Shown here: positions 1 to 11,709 of the stretch, piece by piece | Layout: every line of letters starts with the position of its first letter | How positions within the stretch are numbered: position 1 is the stretch's first letter | DNA from: Onchocerca lupi | Lineage: Eukaryota; Nematoda; Chromadorea; Rhabditida; Onchocercidae | Assembly (NCBI GenBank): GCA_028564675.1 | Contig: JAOVVO010000021.1 | Coordinates: 186,001 to 250,000 of the forward strand | Length of the DNA stretch: 64,000 nt | Reading direction: 5' to 3' | Notes under the pieces: generated by a model | What the model was told of the DNA's origin: nothing | Database searches by the model: none | What the model saw: only the letters and a program-made list of their open reading frames with translations | Translations under genes and position numbers: made by a program

Positions 1-227
1 CTATTCAAATTTTGATTTTTTTTTTTATTTAAAATGACACTTTTGATTGCTATAAATATTACATTCCTCAAAGAATTGATCCATTTCATTCATCTCTAAA
101 GAATTTTACAAAGTTGTTAAGATATGATACATCGATTTTAATTAAATTAAACTTAGCAAATTTCAACTTCGAATTTAAATACTTTCATATGTCCATCTAT
201 TCAATGAATTGTTGCTTTTCATTTTAG

Positions 228-397
228 TTCTAATTACATTTTATTTCTTTTTCATAAATCTCGATGATACTGTGCTATCAAATCTTTTGCACATGCTCAT
301 TTACTGTTCTATTACCGAAAAAGCTAAACTTAAGAGACCCGGAATTTTAATCGAAATTCAAAATGCTATTTTATCTGTCAGATTGATTTTTGATTAG
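228..397 (+). CDS. Possible 3' terminal exon of an unidentified upstream gene
   Basis: After the acceptor CATTTTAG an open frame of about 56 codons runs to TAG at 395-397. It encodes a hydrophobic start (LITFYFFFINL) followed by a more polar tail (ITEKAKLKRPGILIEIQ). There is no in-frame ATG near its start, so it is only credible as an exon entered in phase 1 from outside the window. I do not recognise the protein. It could be chance; the acceptor and the non-repetitive composition are the only support. Confidence 0.28.
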
Positions 398-828
398 CTT
401 CTGCTGTACTATTTTCAAGTTATTTGCAGCTGTTCGTTAAATTTGATCATGTTCATCCATCTGTCATAGTTTTAGTTGTTTTATCATTTATATGCTTCAA
501 TCATTTATGCTCTATTTTTCCAATCCTGCACTTAATTGGATGTCGGACAATTTAAATTTCAGAAAATTAGAAAAATTTTTTTTTAAATTTTTATTCCAAA
601 AAAAAAGCGATATAAATAGAAATATTGTTTTCGTCTTTTGTTTGCATTATTATTATTATATATGAAAGAAATCACAATAGGTATTTCTCTTAGCTTAAAT
701 TTTTCCATCAGTTCATCATGACTTTTCGTCACTTTTTGTTTTCTTAACCTTATCAGTTTATGATAAGCTATCTGATTAAATATTACAGAATTTAGCATAA
801 TGTTGTACGCATATATTAGCATCAACAA

Positions 829-3800
829 ATGATGAAATATCGATTAATACGAGAAAATGTGAATGTAACAAATTTACCAGATGAAATCATTGAACTGATT
901 TGTTCGTATATTTCACCTGTTCAGGTTTCTTTCCCTTTTTTAAGAGTTATTTATTGTAGAGTTTCACGACGTTTATTACGTTTGAAAAAGTAAGAAACAA
1001 AAAAAAAAAGAAAAAATCTGCTATGATTGATTCGAGATAAAGCGTAAACATAAATATTATGCAAAGTATAGTAATTCTATTCAAAACAAATACCATTTTT
1101 ATCATTTAATACAACATAAAACTTTTAATATTCCTGAAACTATATCATTTATCATCAAATAACATTTAATAACGCTGATAATATTTGTTAATTGAAATAT
1201 TTTATTTCTAATTTGTATAAATGACTTCTTGTTGAATTTGAATTGTTGGAAAAAAGATTTAGCCATCAAAATTGTTAAACTTACTTTTTTGATTGTTTCA
1301 GTTATGTTTGTCAGGATGGAATAGAGTCAGCAAAGATTTCAGCAAAATGTTACAAAAAGTGTATACGAATGTTCATGTACTGAATACAATTGCAGGACAA
1401 GATTGCAAATTCTTTGAACAATTTTGTTTGTTTGAGGCTTATGAAAATAAAGTCAGTTCTTTTCAAGATATCTTTTTTTTTTTTTTTTTTTTAAGTAACT
1501 ATCAAACCAAAAAAAATATTTATGATAATATCATAAAATGTCATATTTTATGTTCATAATAAATAATTGTAATTTGATTTTCCAATCAATATCAATTTTC
1601 CCAGTTGTTTCCCACTATAATTTGTCAAATCAATCTCCAAATTCTATTGTGAAGATAAATTGATTGATAACGAAAATTAATTGATAAAGATATTAATTTC
1701 TCTGTTTTTTCTATTATAATATATTAGTTTAGATTCTGATGCAAAAACTCAGAATCATTATTGAAAATATTTTCCCGCATATCAGGATGTTTACCATATC
1801 TGCGGGATTATTTTGTGCAGGTAGAAATTTTTGGCAAATGCAAATATGTTTATTAATAGTTAATATATTATATTTTTTTAATGACTGCATTTGAAGACAA
1901 GCTTTGTTGCATTTTGAGATTGTTAGTAGTTCGATACTGTCAAGATATGATAAGAGATATGTTTAGAGACTTTAAGCAAGTTTTAGAAATACTGTGTGAA
2001 ATTTCTGTTTTTAAGGATAAAAAAGTCGATATTAAACCTAATGAAGAATACTATGAAACGAATTCATATAAATATTAAATCCTCCGTTAAAAATTGTTAT
2101 ACTTTTTTTTGTTTCAGTTTTAGAATATGTCATCAAATCTAGTCCCACTTTATTGATGCCGAAACTTCGTTTTCTTCATATATCATTAGGTGATAATTGT
2201 GGTGTTCTGAGTAACAATCATGCATTCAGCAATTTTGCATTAGCTCAGTATGTTTTTCTTAAAGCAGTCATGGTTTCACTTGATTTATATATTGCATTTT
2301 TTACGATCAATCATTGTCTTGTGATTTTCAGAAAAATAGCTTTCTAAATGTTCTATAAATTTTCTCAATTTTATTAATACAAACAATCGGTTTTTTTTTT
2401 CTTTTTTATGGAACTGATAACTTCCACAATATGGATTCATTTGTAAAGTTGTTTAGATTGTTTCATTTAAAAAAATTTTTTAGAAGATTTGCCGATAAAC
2501 TGAAGTTAATAGAATTGTCGGTGACATTGTCATCAGATAGCGGGAAGTTAATAACGTGTTGTAATTTTCGAAAGCTTGTTCGCTTCATAATGGGAATGAC
2601 AGAAAACGCTGGTACGTTCCTATATTCAGTTAATTTTTGTTTTTTTTTCTTTTTTTTTTTCATGCGATAAAATTGTGTTTACATAAGTGTCAATTTTTTA
2701 GCTTGTTGTAAATAAACAGAAACATATGTCAGTCTTAAAATTAAATAAAATTATTTAACTAATAAAAAATCAGAAGTGGGAAACAAATCTAACAATAATC
2801 TTCCCAGTTCTTTGATTTTTTAGAATGATTAATATTTCTTGATAAGCCAAGAATAGATTTTTGTAAAAATCAGGGGCTTTTATAACATTGGATTAATCAG
2901 AGAACTTTTTCTAACTTTTTGTTTAATGAAAAATAAGTGAAATTAAAATATAGTTTTTATATAAGGAATGAGTGTGGGAAATTTTATTATAGACAACATA
3001 GACGATATCAATAAAAATATAAATGTTCGTTGTTACTTTTGACATAATATTGTAAGTTTTTACCGATTGCTTTGAAGTTTTGACGTAACGTTGCATTCGA
3101 ATAGACGCTTGTTTTTATATAAATATATATATATTTTTACCTGTCGTACGTGTGACAGGCAGGTAAACTTTTACCGCACTTACTTTCTGTAATAAGATGT
3201 GAGGTCAACAAATCGTAAGGCGGCTACTGGAAGAGGAAAAATCCTGAAAGATTTAAAAGGTTAAGACTTTGGAGTTAAGTCAGTTTTAGTCACATAGTTC
3301 GACGGCAGCAGAAGTTCAAGTTCAAATTTAAATTCAGTCACAAGTCAATTTCTACTTGGTGGTAACACGCAAAGACGTTAAAATTAACTGCAAACATGCA
3401 TGTTCAGCTGCAAAACAATCGATCAACTGGGATATTCTCACTTCAGTTGCTGGAAATTGGGAATGGAAAGGTGCCGATTGATCTGACCTCTGGACGAATT
3501 TCATTGCTTCATAACTTCTGCAGTTTAGTAACATCAAAAGAAGAATCGGTTGAGAAAGAATTTGCCTATATTCAAACCAATTACAAGAATCACGATTGAG
3601 TTGAATGGACGAGCTATTCTTGTGACCAAGAACAAAGACGTTTACGAACTTGACAATATTATTCAATCGAACATTCAAAACGAGGTAGTAACATATAAGT
3701 TTATCGACACTGTTCCGGAATTAGATGAAGCGATCAATTACACAACAGAATTTTTGAATTCACTCAATCTGCCAGGTATGCCACCGCACGTACTGCCATT

Positions 3801-6800
3801 GAAAATCGGCGTGCTAATTATCATATTGTGAAATATCAACCAGTGCAGTAGTAAAATTACGATTTCCTAGAAGCAACAATCTTGATTGTACCTTTCAAAG
3901 ATGAAAACATGCTAATTTCCTGCATTCCTATAATTCCAATGGATATGTCATTTCAATTTAAGAGATTGCAATTCCCAATTCAATTGACATTCGCAATTAT
4001 CATCAAAAAAGTTTAAGGCTAATCTTTAGAATTGTACGGTTTAGATCTAGAGATGGATTGCTTCTCACATGGACAATTGCTACACAAACCAAACAATCTC
4101 TATATCTACATAGACATTGGAACATTAAAAAATATCGTATACGCACAGGCACTGTGAAATTAAAAATATTAAAAACTTGCACTTTCTCTTTTCTTTCTTT
4201 TCCACTTAACCAGACTGAGACACAGCAGCTTCAGTCTGGTTAAGTGGAAAAGAAAGAAAAGAGAAAGCGCATATTTCTAACATGTTTAATTTCACAGTGC
4301 TTTTGGATGAACAGTACTTTTTTTTAATGTATATAAAAAGAATATAGAAACATGTGCCTATTCAAATGCAATATTGCATCAAAATTTCAAAGCAATAAGA
4401 AGAACTTTCAGTGATTTAAGATTTTAAACAAACGAACATTTACATTTCCACTGCAACGCATGGCCGAGTACAGCTAGTCTGTATAAATAAAAGTAAATTA
4501 CCGTTGCTGTTATTTGGCACAAAAATTTGCAGTTTCTTCACCGATTGTTTTCAAATTTCGATACAATCTTGCCTTTGAATAGGCGCTTGTGTCTATTTAA
4601 ATATGCACTTTTTTTTTACCTATCACACAAGTCAATTTCGAGAATTGTTCGAGTGTAATTTCTCTGCTTTATTTTATCCAAATAATGCCTTGCAGAAGAT
4701 CAAACTTAGGTTATTGTACTCGTGTAGCGGGAGGAATGCGACGATTAATTGCAAATCAAAGTGAGGAAGAACAGGCATTAACACACGCGCGTAGAAGACA
4801 AAGAATGACTCTTTGCGAGTTCAACCAGATTTGAGGATTCACGGTTGCGAGCACGTTAATTGTGTTCTGCAGCTTTAGATTCTAAACAGAATGAACGCGA
4901 CGGACTGAGAGTGGCTGAAGGATGTCAACAAAAAATAAGCGATCAGCGTCAAACACAAATCCGTGTTCAGCAATCACACGATTACAATCGCCTTACATTC
5001 TGTTATAATTCACTGATGATTATAGTTTGAGCCCGAATGTTCTCATCGACACTATAATGAACTTTGTCCTTATTGCAAAATTCTGAAATTTAATGGAGAA
5101 ATGAAAGGAATATGTTGCGTCGCTGGAAAAATTAAAGTTCCTGAACTTGGAGAAACGCCAGAGCAATTAAAAATTTTGCTTGCCGGATATACTGCCGATT
5201 CAAAGCATTTCCTGTCTGTCATCAGGAAATACAACTCTTGAACTCCTGCTTCCAAATGACATCGTTTGGCACGGAAATCGTAACAATACAATTCATGCCA
5301 ATTTTCAAAGTGAAAGGACAAATTTATCATAAAGCCGTCTCCCTGGTTCCGTCGCCAGATGGTCAATATAAATTCAAAAATTCGACAATTCAGTTGAATA
5401 ATATTCTTTTTTATCAGCGGCAAAGGAAAAAATAAGCCAATGATCAGTTTGCCTGGATATTCTCTGATAATTGTTTGTTACGAAGAATCACTTTTCATTA
5501 ATCAATAAAACCTTTCTTAACAGAATTGGTCTTGATCACACAAGACAAAAAACCTCTTCACACTTATTGCTGATTTTACCTAATCACAATAGCAAGAATC
5601 AGTTTCCAGTCCAATGAAACTGCAAATCAATTACAAAGTAGCAGTTTTTTTTTTCCCCACCGCTAGAAACGTGCTCTTTCTCTTTTCTTTTTTTCCACTT
5701 AACCAGACTGAGCTACAGCAACAAGTGTATATAGAAAGTATATTAAAAAAAACAAGCATGCGCATATTCGAATGCAACGCTTTATCAAAAATTCAAAGCA
5801 ATAGATAAGAATTATCCTAATCTAAGATTTTGAATTAATATAGATAAGGAGTGTGCTTAAGAACTTTCGAAGATTTGAGATTTTGAACAGAAGAACATTG
5901 ACATTTTTAGATTTTTATAGATTAGGTGGAGCCGGACACGTGAAGCGTGGTCGGCCCCTATAGACTAGCTGGATCAGCCACGCTCTGCTTGGTCGGGTCC
6001 AGCTAATAAATAAGATTAATGAAATTTTGGAGGTGAAGATGTCGTGGGTTACTTCCAGGAACTTGGTCATTATATCTCAAAGATAAAACCAAACGTGCAC
6101 AAGGATGGTTCTGCCCGTCGGAATTAACTTCTTACCGGGTTATTGCCTTCGTTGCATATGTAAGAGCAATACTGGAAATGGGTATATCACTTTATACATT
6201 GAAATTGGTTGATGAATTGAAAATGTCACCTTATATGATTGTTATGAAGAAAAGGCGACGTTTCCTATATATGTACGAAGAGTTTAAGGTAATAATAATT
6301 ATAAATCTGCTATAAGACTATATCTCTTATTCAGGATACTAAGTGAATCAGGTTGATTCTTCCTCAATTTTTGGCCTAATTTTAAGTTATTTGGCGCAAT
6401 TTTTTTAATTGAAATATCAATTCAAAATCAACTTATATATTCTTCATGTCGAATTTTTCTGATGTTTTGTTTATTTCATAAAATCGTTTTCAATCAGAAT
6501 TAATAAAAGAAAAAAAAGACACCACGTAAACATGAAAAAAAAATTATTCTAGCCAAGTAACAGTATATTGAATCATTTCCGGAATACTAATTTAAACATC
6601 TCAATATGAATACTTAATTGCCATTTATTGATGAGAAACACTGTCAATTATAATAAAAAAATAAAACATCTATAAAGCATAAAACTGTCAATCCATAAAG
6701 TCAAAATTGGTTTAATCATGTTGCTTTTCGCTTCTTTGTCAAGATAAAATGTTTTGCAAAAAACAATGAAAGACTGAGATGACAGATCTTTCAGCAGTTC

Positions 6801-7529
6801 TGAGATTTGCTTCTTTTTTTTTTTTCAGCAATGTAAGAATCTGATTATATGCTATGATGTTGGAATTGTTGCACCATTAGTTCCACGTACTGATGAGAAA
6901 CAGTTTCAGTTACAAAAAGTTGAAATTATAGCTTCACATGTCCTTTACAAGGATGATTTCTTGAAGTATCTTTCATTAGCACCAAGTAAGTTTGATCGAA
7001 TCACTGACATTTTGAAATTATTAAAAAACAATGAAATAATTTCACTTAATATTATTAAAATTATTAATAAAAAATAATAAGGATATTTTCACTCAATCAT
7101 ATTAAAATCGCTCTTAATAGTATTTATATTTATACATTGACATTCAGATGAGTTGAATAACCTTATTATATCATAATTTATATTTTATTAACTTAGGAAG
7201 TAAATTGACTGAGTTAATGAGTAGTATATTAAATTATTTTCGGAATACTAATTTTACCTTCTTATTTTTATATTTACCTCTTAGTTGAAAGATCATAAAT
7301 ATAGCAAATTGAATAATTCGATTACAGTTCCGATTTCTGATTACATTAATTGTTAATCATCAATGTAGATATCAAAGTTCTACGCATTCTATTGCCATGC
7401 CATTGGACCGAACGAGTGAAGCGATGTACATTCGGATGTTTTCGTAACACTGATTTTGCATGTTTTATGGAATATGGATGGTCATCGTTATCCTATTATC
7501 TTCCTAATGCTTCGCTTATTTTTATTTGA
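829..7529 (+). CDS. F-box / leucine-rich-repeat-like protein, 9 exons
   Basis: Exons by phase matching: 829-924, 1302-1451, 1733-1820, 1930-1995, 2118-2247, 2484-2611, 6059-6288, 6829-6985, 7369-7529, giving about 401 residues. The N-terminus (LPDEIIELICSYIS, then NRVSKDF) resembles an F-box, the module that binds Skp1 in SCF ubiquitin ligases; this is family inference. Downstream segments such as LRFLHISLG, LKLIELSV, CKNLIICYDVG and IKVLRILLPCHW have the spacing of degenerate leucine-rich repeats, the usual substrate-binding part. Exon 6 ends in phase 1 and exon 7 opens with two bases after CTTCCAG, so the frame is kept across the 3.4 kb intron that holds the Helitrons. Weak points are the exon 4 borders (acceptor TTAGTAG, donor GTGAAA). 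An alternative ends the first gene at 2715, with a short exon 2702-2715, and leaves 6059-7529 as a separate gene; I prefer one gene. Confidence 0.68.
3396..4160 (+). pseudogene. Helitron Pif1-like helicase C-terminal remnant
   Basis: Decayed reading frame inside Helitron A. The first part (3396-3599) is open and ends where the conserved block after TNYKNHD is broken by a frameshift. The second frame (about 3601-3831) continues the same protein, and further traces such as GLDLEMDCFSHGQL near 4040-4075 are split by stops and frameshifts. In intact elements this region unwinds DNA during rolling-circle transposition. No function is expected here. Confidence 0.8.
4150..4300. repeat. Long near-perfect inverted repeat (hairpin) in Helitron A
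   Basis: Arms of 40 bases, 4179-4218 and 4231-4270, are reverse complements with a single mismatch and a 12-base loop. An outer pair (4150-4162 with 4288-4300) extends the stem. The arm is pyrimidine-rich on one strand and ends in CCACTTAACCAGACTGA. A single unpaired copy of the left arm is present in Helitron B at about 5670-5711, so in A the arm was duplicated in inverted orientation. Confidence 0.9.
4478..6004 (+). mobile_element. Helitron fragment B, internally deleted, keeps the Rep/helicase N-terminus
   Basis: Starts directly after Helitron A. The left end (4478-4625) repeats that of A. The plus strand then encodes an N-terminal Helitron segment beginning near 4684, followed at 5020-5430 by a Helitron N-domain with paired cysteines (ELCPYCK, GICCVAG) and the conserved IYHKAVSLVP. 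Coding similarity stops near 5440. The right part repeats the pyrimidine arm (5670-5711) and closes with two GC-rich hairpins at about 5937-5961 and 5966-6004 (TAGCTGGA ... TCCAGCTA), of the kind seen near Helitron 3' ends. A and B together cover the two ends of one protein; neither has the middle. Confidence 0.78.
4684..5435 (+). pseudogene. Helitron Rep/helicase N-terminal remnant
   Basis: An ATG at 4684 opens a basic segment (MPCRRSNLGYCTRVAGG) that soon meets a stop at about 4831-4833. The next recognisable block, about 5020-5240, has CPYC and CC cysteine pairs and KIKVPELGETPEQL. It is followed after a frameshift by 5238-5435, with FQMTSFGTEI, FKVKGQIYHKA and SLVPSPDGQYKF. The order and spacing are those of the Helitron helicase-like N-terminal domain. 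Stops and at least one frameshift make it a pseudogene, and the catalytic Rep tyrosines are not present. Confidence 0.78.
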
Positions 7530-10500
7530 AAATTTTCGTTTGAATGCTTCATTAAAAATCATTTATTAAATTTATTTTTTCGAATTAGTCCTAATTAGTC
7601 CACAATTAGTCCTAATTAGTCCAATTAATTAGACTAATTAGTCCACATATGACAAATAGAATAGGGCAAGTTCAAGTAAACATACTTTCGATTGCTGTTG
7701 TACAGACTATCGCTAGATTATTATTTGCTATGCATTTTCCTATTCAAAATAATTATTATGCTATTAGTAATAGCAAACAAATCATTTGTGATTTCAACTT
7801 CATTCAGGTATTAATAATTTTTGAGTCTTTGTTCGCAATAGTTTTTTTGGCTCAAATGTTGCAAAAGAATGGATACTTAACCACAAACGATATCCTTCAA
7901 TGCTTTACTTCTATTTATTTCATATTTAAAATCTCTGAAATTATTTAAAGATTTTGAGAAGAATTCTTCTATTAAGGTTAAAATTTCTGCAATATTTACC
8001 AACTTCAGTATTTTTCATCTTTCTAACTTGTCGAATAACTGATCTCGCTGTTTTCCTGCACAGATATTTATTTTTATCTTATTCTGTTCACTTGCATATT
8101 TGAAATTGATAATTTAAAACGTTCGTAAATAGCAAAACTTAGCGTAAGATGTACTTCGTAAAACCACTTATTTTATTTCCTCTACTTCGGTTATATTATA
8201 GAATTCTGGTAATTTTCATTCAAAATTCTGCCAAATTTTTTTCGACCTAGAATTTCTTTTTTGCCATAAAATCCATTTTTCATATTATTGACACAAACTT
8301 AATTTCAAATGCTAAAATCACATTCCTAAAACTTTCTAAATCTTATGATAATAGTTTTATATTAGTTAGCTGTCCATTATATATTAATTCTCTTGCTATT
8401 GGATGTCACAACAATGGGTCAGTTAATTCAGTTAATTTTGTCTTTTTGTATTAGACTGATAATATGATAAGAAAATTGTGATATGAATGAAATTACAGTA
8501 TTTATTGAATTAAAGGAAAGGAGAGTGGGATCTTAAGAGAAAAGTTAACACTTTTCATCCTATGAAAATTTTTTAAATTGAAAGAAATGAATGATGTTAA
8601 AATCAATTAGACTGGAAATAAACATTATTCAGCTATTTTCCAATATTATTCTAAGATACTCTTAATATGTTATGGTCATTTATCTATTACATACTAATGA
8701 GATTAGAAATAATATATTGGCCATTCCACTTTCCTTCGTCCATCTAATCCTATCATTCGACTCGATCTTTCGGGGTGCGATCCCCAGGTATCCCCAATAG
8801 TAATAGATGGATTTGATAAATTATCACTTTATCTAAAAAATTCTTTAATCTTCCCCTTATTTATTGTAATAAATAGTTGATGTACTTGTAGTTTTAAATT
8901 TTATTTTAATTTCATTTAAAATTTTCTTTGACTTCTATGCTTGATACATAAAGATTCCTTATTTTCCTTGTTATTTTCCAAAATTATTGTGTTGTAATTT
9001 ATGCTTGTAAGTGCTTTTTTGTAATATTTAATACTTTATTTATATTTGTTGAAGGATATTATAATGATCTATCTTTTTGATAGTTAATTTGCTATTAGCC
9101 TTGATTGCAGTTTTATTATTACTGTAGCAGCATTTTTTACTATTACTGTACCTTTCAGAATCTAGTCTAGTAACCTAAAATCTAAATTCATCTTTCAATC
9201 GAGTCAACAGAAACTTTTTTTTAAATGTTTTCACTTTTCGTTTTATTTTATGTATTGCATTTTGCCAATTTAAAATTTTAAATCTTGTAATGTTTATTTA
9301 AAAATGAAGATAAAAAAAAATAAGTGAAGATAATGAAAAAAAGAAAATGAAGATATCATAGTATTTATGAATGTATTTTTGATTATTTGCAATATAATGA
9401 AGAAATTTTTAACAATTTGCTTTGCATATGATTACTATTTATAAAATGGTAATAATTAATTTATATTCCATTGAAATAATCACGTAATATTTTGCAAATT
9501 TTTGTTACGTTAAATAAGAATATATAAATTAGATGTAGCAATAAACTTCAGATTTTTAATGATAAGGATGATAAATTCTGCATAATCTCTACTGTAACCA
9601 TTTAAACACTCGATCAATGATAATCAGGCATGAGATATGATAAGGTGCTTTATTCATAGATGATTTTTGATAGTGCTTTTTTTTTTCAGTGAAATTCAAA
9701 ATTCAAAATAAAATTTTATCTATTTCCGTGCATTTCTTGCAATTTGAAATATTTATTTAAATGATGATAATTTGAAAACATTTTATTATCATAGATATGT
9801 ACATTTTTTCATATTTGTTTCATGATGAATTTCTAGACATTTCATTAAACCTGTTGATTTGTCTGTTGCAAAATTTTTAGATTTTGAAATTTCACTATGA
9901 AAAATCTGAAAACTAGTTTCGCTTATCTGAATGTATATGTTAAAAATGAAAAAAGGAAATAATATTTGTATGAAATTTTGGATTTTGAAGAAATTTAAGC
10001 CGTAATGGGAAAAGAATTCTTCATATAATGCAGAAATTTTTACTAAAAATAAATTTTTGGAATATGCTCAATTTAAATAAGAAATTTTGTATAAATTATT
10101 TCTTATCATTGAAATTGCTAAAATTATAAAAATGTTAATTATTGGTCTAATTAAACAAAATGTCATGATACAAACTCTTGCATACCCGTTATACGTATAT
10201 CACTTTAACCGTAATGATTAATAGATTGTAATTAAGTTGATATTGCTCGTATATGCTAGATATAAATTGCAAAATTTTAATAATTTAATTAAATAAACCG
10301 GAATTTTTTCATTCAAATATAATAATTACACGTAAATTCTAATTACACTAATTATTTGAAGCAAATTTGATATGCTTTGTAAACGATGATAAAATTAAAA
10401 TTGCTACATGCATCACTACATTATAGCATTTGCTTTACTATCGAATATGATGTTAGATATAATTATCAAAGTTTTAATAATTTAATTAAATAAATCAGAA

Positions 10501-11640
10501 AATTTACATTCTTAACGTAATTATCGAATTTTGATCTTCGATTTTCATTTTCAATCTTCTATGTTCACTTTCAAACACATATACTCGCTGATATGATATT
10601 ATTTTAACACATCAATAATCATTTTGATAGTTATACAAAAAGTCATTTTTTCTACAATTTTTGTTAATTAAAATAAATTTTTAAATGATTTTAAATTAGC
10701 TATAATTAGAAGATGTAATAAACATTTAATTCTAATATTTCCAATGAAAAAAATTACCTTTTATATTATTCATTAGCATTTCTTATCAATGAATTTTTTT
10801 TCGTGTTTCAATTATAGCAAAAGTCCTTTTTAATTTTATTTTTGATGAAATTTGTTTCCTTTGAAAAAGTTTTCATTTTTTCTTAGTCTAGCAAAAGTTT
10901 CGCAATTAAAGAATTCATCACTTTTTTCTAAAGTTTACGAAAAAGTCAAAGTTTCCGAAAAGGAAATAAATTCCATTTTTCCGTTTTTTTTTCTTTTTTT
11001 TTCTCTTTCTCATCGAAATGTGAGTTTAATATGAAATTAATTTGAAAAATGAAGTTAGATGCGAAAATGGATCGTCAGATTGAATTGATTTATTTATACT
11101 ATCATAAAAAATTTTATTATCGTTGATGGTTGACAGACGCCAAAATCTTGACATATTCCAGTTACTATGCTGATTATTTAATTAATGTATTCTTTAATTT
11201 GATAAATGTGAAATTACTTTTTGTATTTGTAATTTGATAGCATTTATGGCGAAATAAAAATATGAAATTACGAATATAAAATGTTATCAATTTTTTTTTA
11301 TCAACTGATAGCGTGTTTCGAAATTATCTTATTTTCAAATTAGTCAATATTTTCTATCTTTTCATTATTGTATCGCATCCAGTCATAAGTGTTATAATGA
11401 TAATTCTTCAGAAGAAGAAGTACACAAATAGCAAATAATTTTGCAAAAAAAATTTTTTATTTCACATCCGTTTACATAATTTTAATAATATTTTTTGTTT
11501 ATTTATGTGTATTCAAATTTGTTATTCTTATTTGTAAAAAAAATATGTAAACGTGGAAATTCTATATGAAAACGTGAAAATTAGAATTTTGACGTGAACT
11601 GCAATCACAGATATGCAAGATGAAGAAAAAATGAAAAAGG
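7530..11640. other. Intergenic stretch, no convincing gene
   Basis: 4.1 kb of mostly AT-rich sequence. It holds a short tandem array of CTAATTAGTCC-like units at 7587-7644, a 99-codon open frame at 7649-7948 (+) with no recognisable content, and a small GC-richer island at about 8700-8830. From 8830 to 11640 I see only low-complexity AT sequence and homopolymer runs. No tRNA or other RNA gene was recognised. Confidence 0.6.
7587..7644. repeat. Short tandem repeat, CTAATTAGTCC-type units
   Basis: About five imperfect 8-12 base units built on AATTAGTCC, with one inverted copy (AATTAGACT). It lies just downstream of the F-box gene stop codon, probably in its 3' region. Confidence 0.75.
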
Positions 11641-11709
11641 CATGATTAAGTTTGATACAAATTCAAGTTTTAGATCCACTCTTTTGGACAATCATCCAAT
11701 TGAAATTGC

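Larger units (their letters stand above)
3003..4478 (+). mobile_element. Helitron fragment A, internally deleted, keeps the helicase C-terminus
   Basis: The left end (about 3003-3180) matches the left ends at about 4478 and 44763: an ATAAAAAT-rich start, then CACCGATTGCTTTGAA-like and GCATTCGAATAGRCGC-like blocks. From 3396 the plus strand encodes the C-terminal part of a Helitron Pif1-type helicase, recognisable by GNGKVPIDLTSGRISL, then by YELDNIIQSNIQ and LPGMPPHVLPLKIGV. A frameshift lies near 3597, with stops from about 3829 on, and similarity fades at about 4160. The right end near 4440-4478 carries the shared subterminal block and ends near CAGCTAGTC. The Rep nuclease domain and most of the helicase are missing, so it is dead and would need factors from elsewhere to move. 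The family call rests on memory of Helitron proteins. Confidence 0.8.

Noticed and set aside
583..828. 81-codon frame on the minus strand
   Set aside because: AT-rich chance frame overlapping the upstream region and start of the F-box gene; no motif and no splice support.
925..990. Read-through of F-box exon 1 to a GTAAG donor at about 990, giving VSRRLLRLK
   Set aside because: It resembles an F-box continuation, but the phase into the 1302 exon would then break the well-composed NRVSKDF frame. Splicing at 924 keeps both.
2702..2715. Short terminal exon giving ...ENAACCK and a stop, ending the F-box gene early
   Set aside because: Possible by phase, but the exon at 6059 also fits the phase and continues the repeat-like protein; retained only as an alternative.
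7649..7948. 99-codon frame (+) downstream of the F-box gene
   Set aside because: Open, but with no recognisable motif and AT-driven composition (I, F, N); a splice-like site interrupts it without a partner exon. Kept only as a note.
8760..8800. GC-rich stretch considered as a tRNA or small RNA
   Set aside because: No acceptor stem, T-loop or anticodon arm could be drawn.
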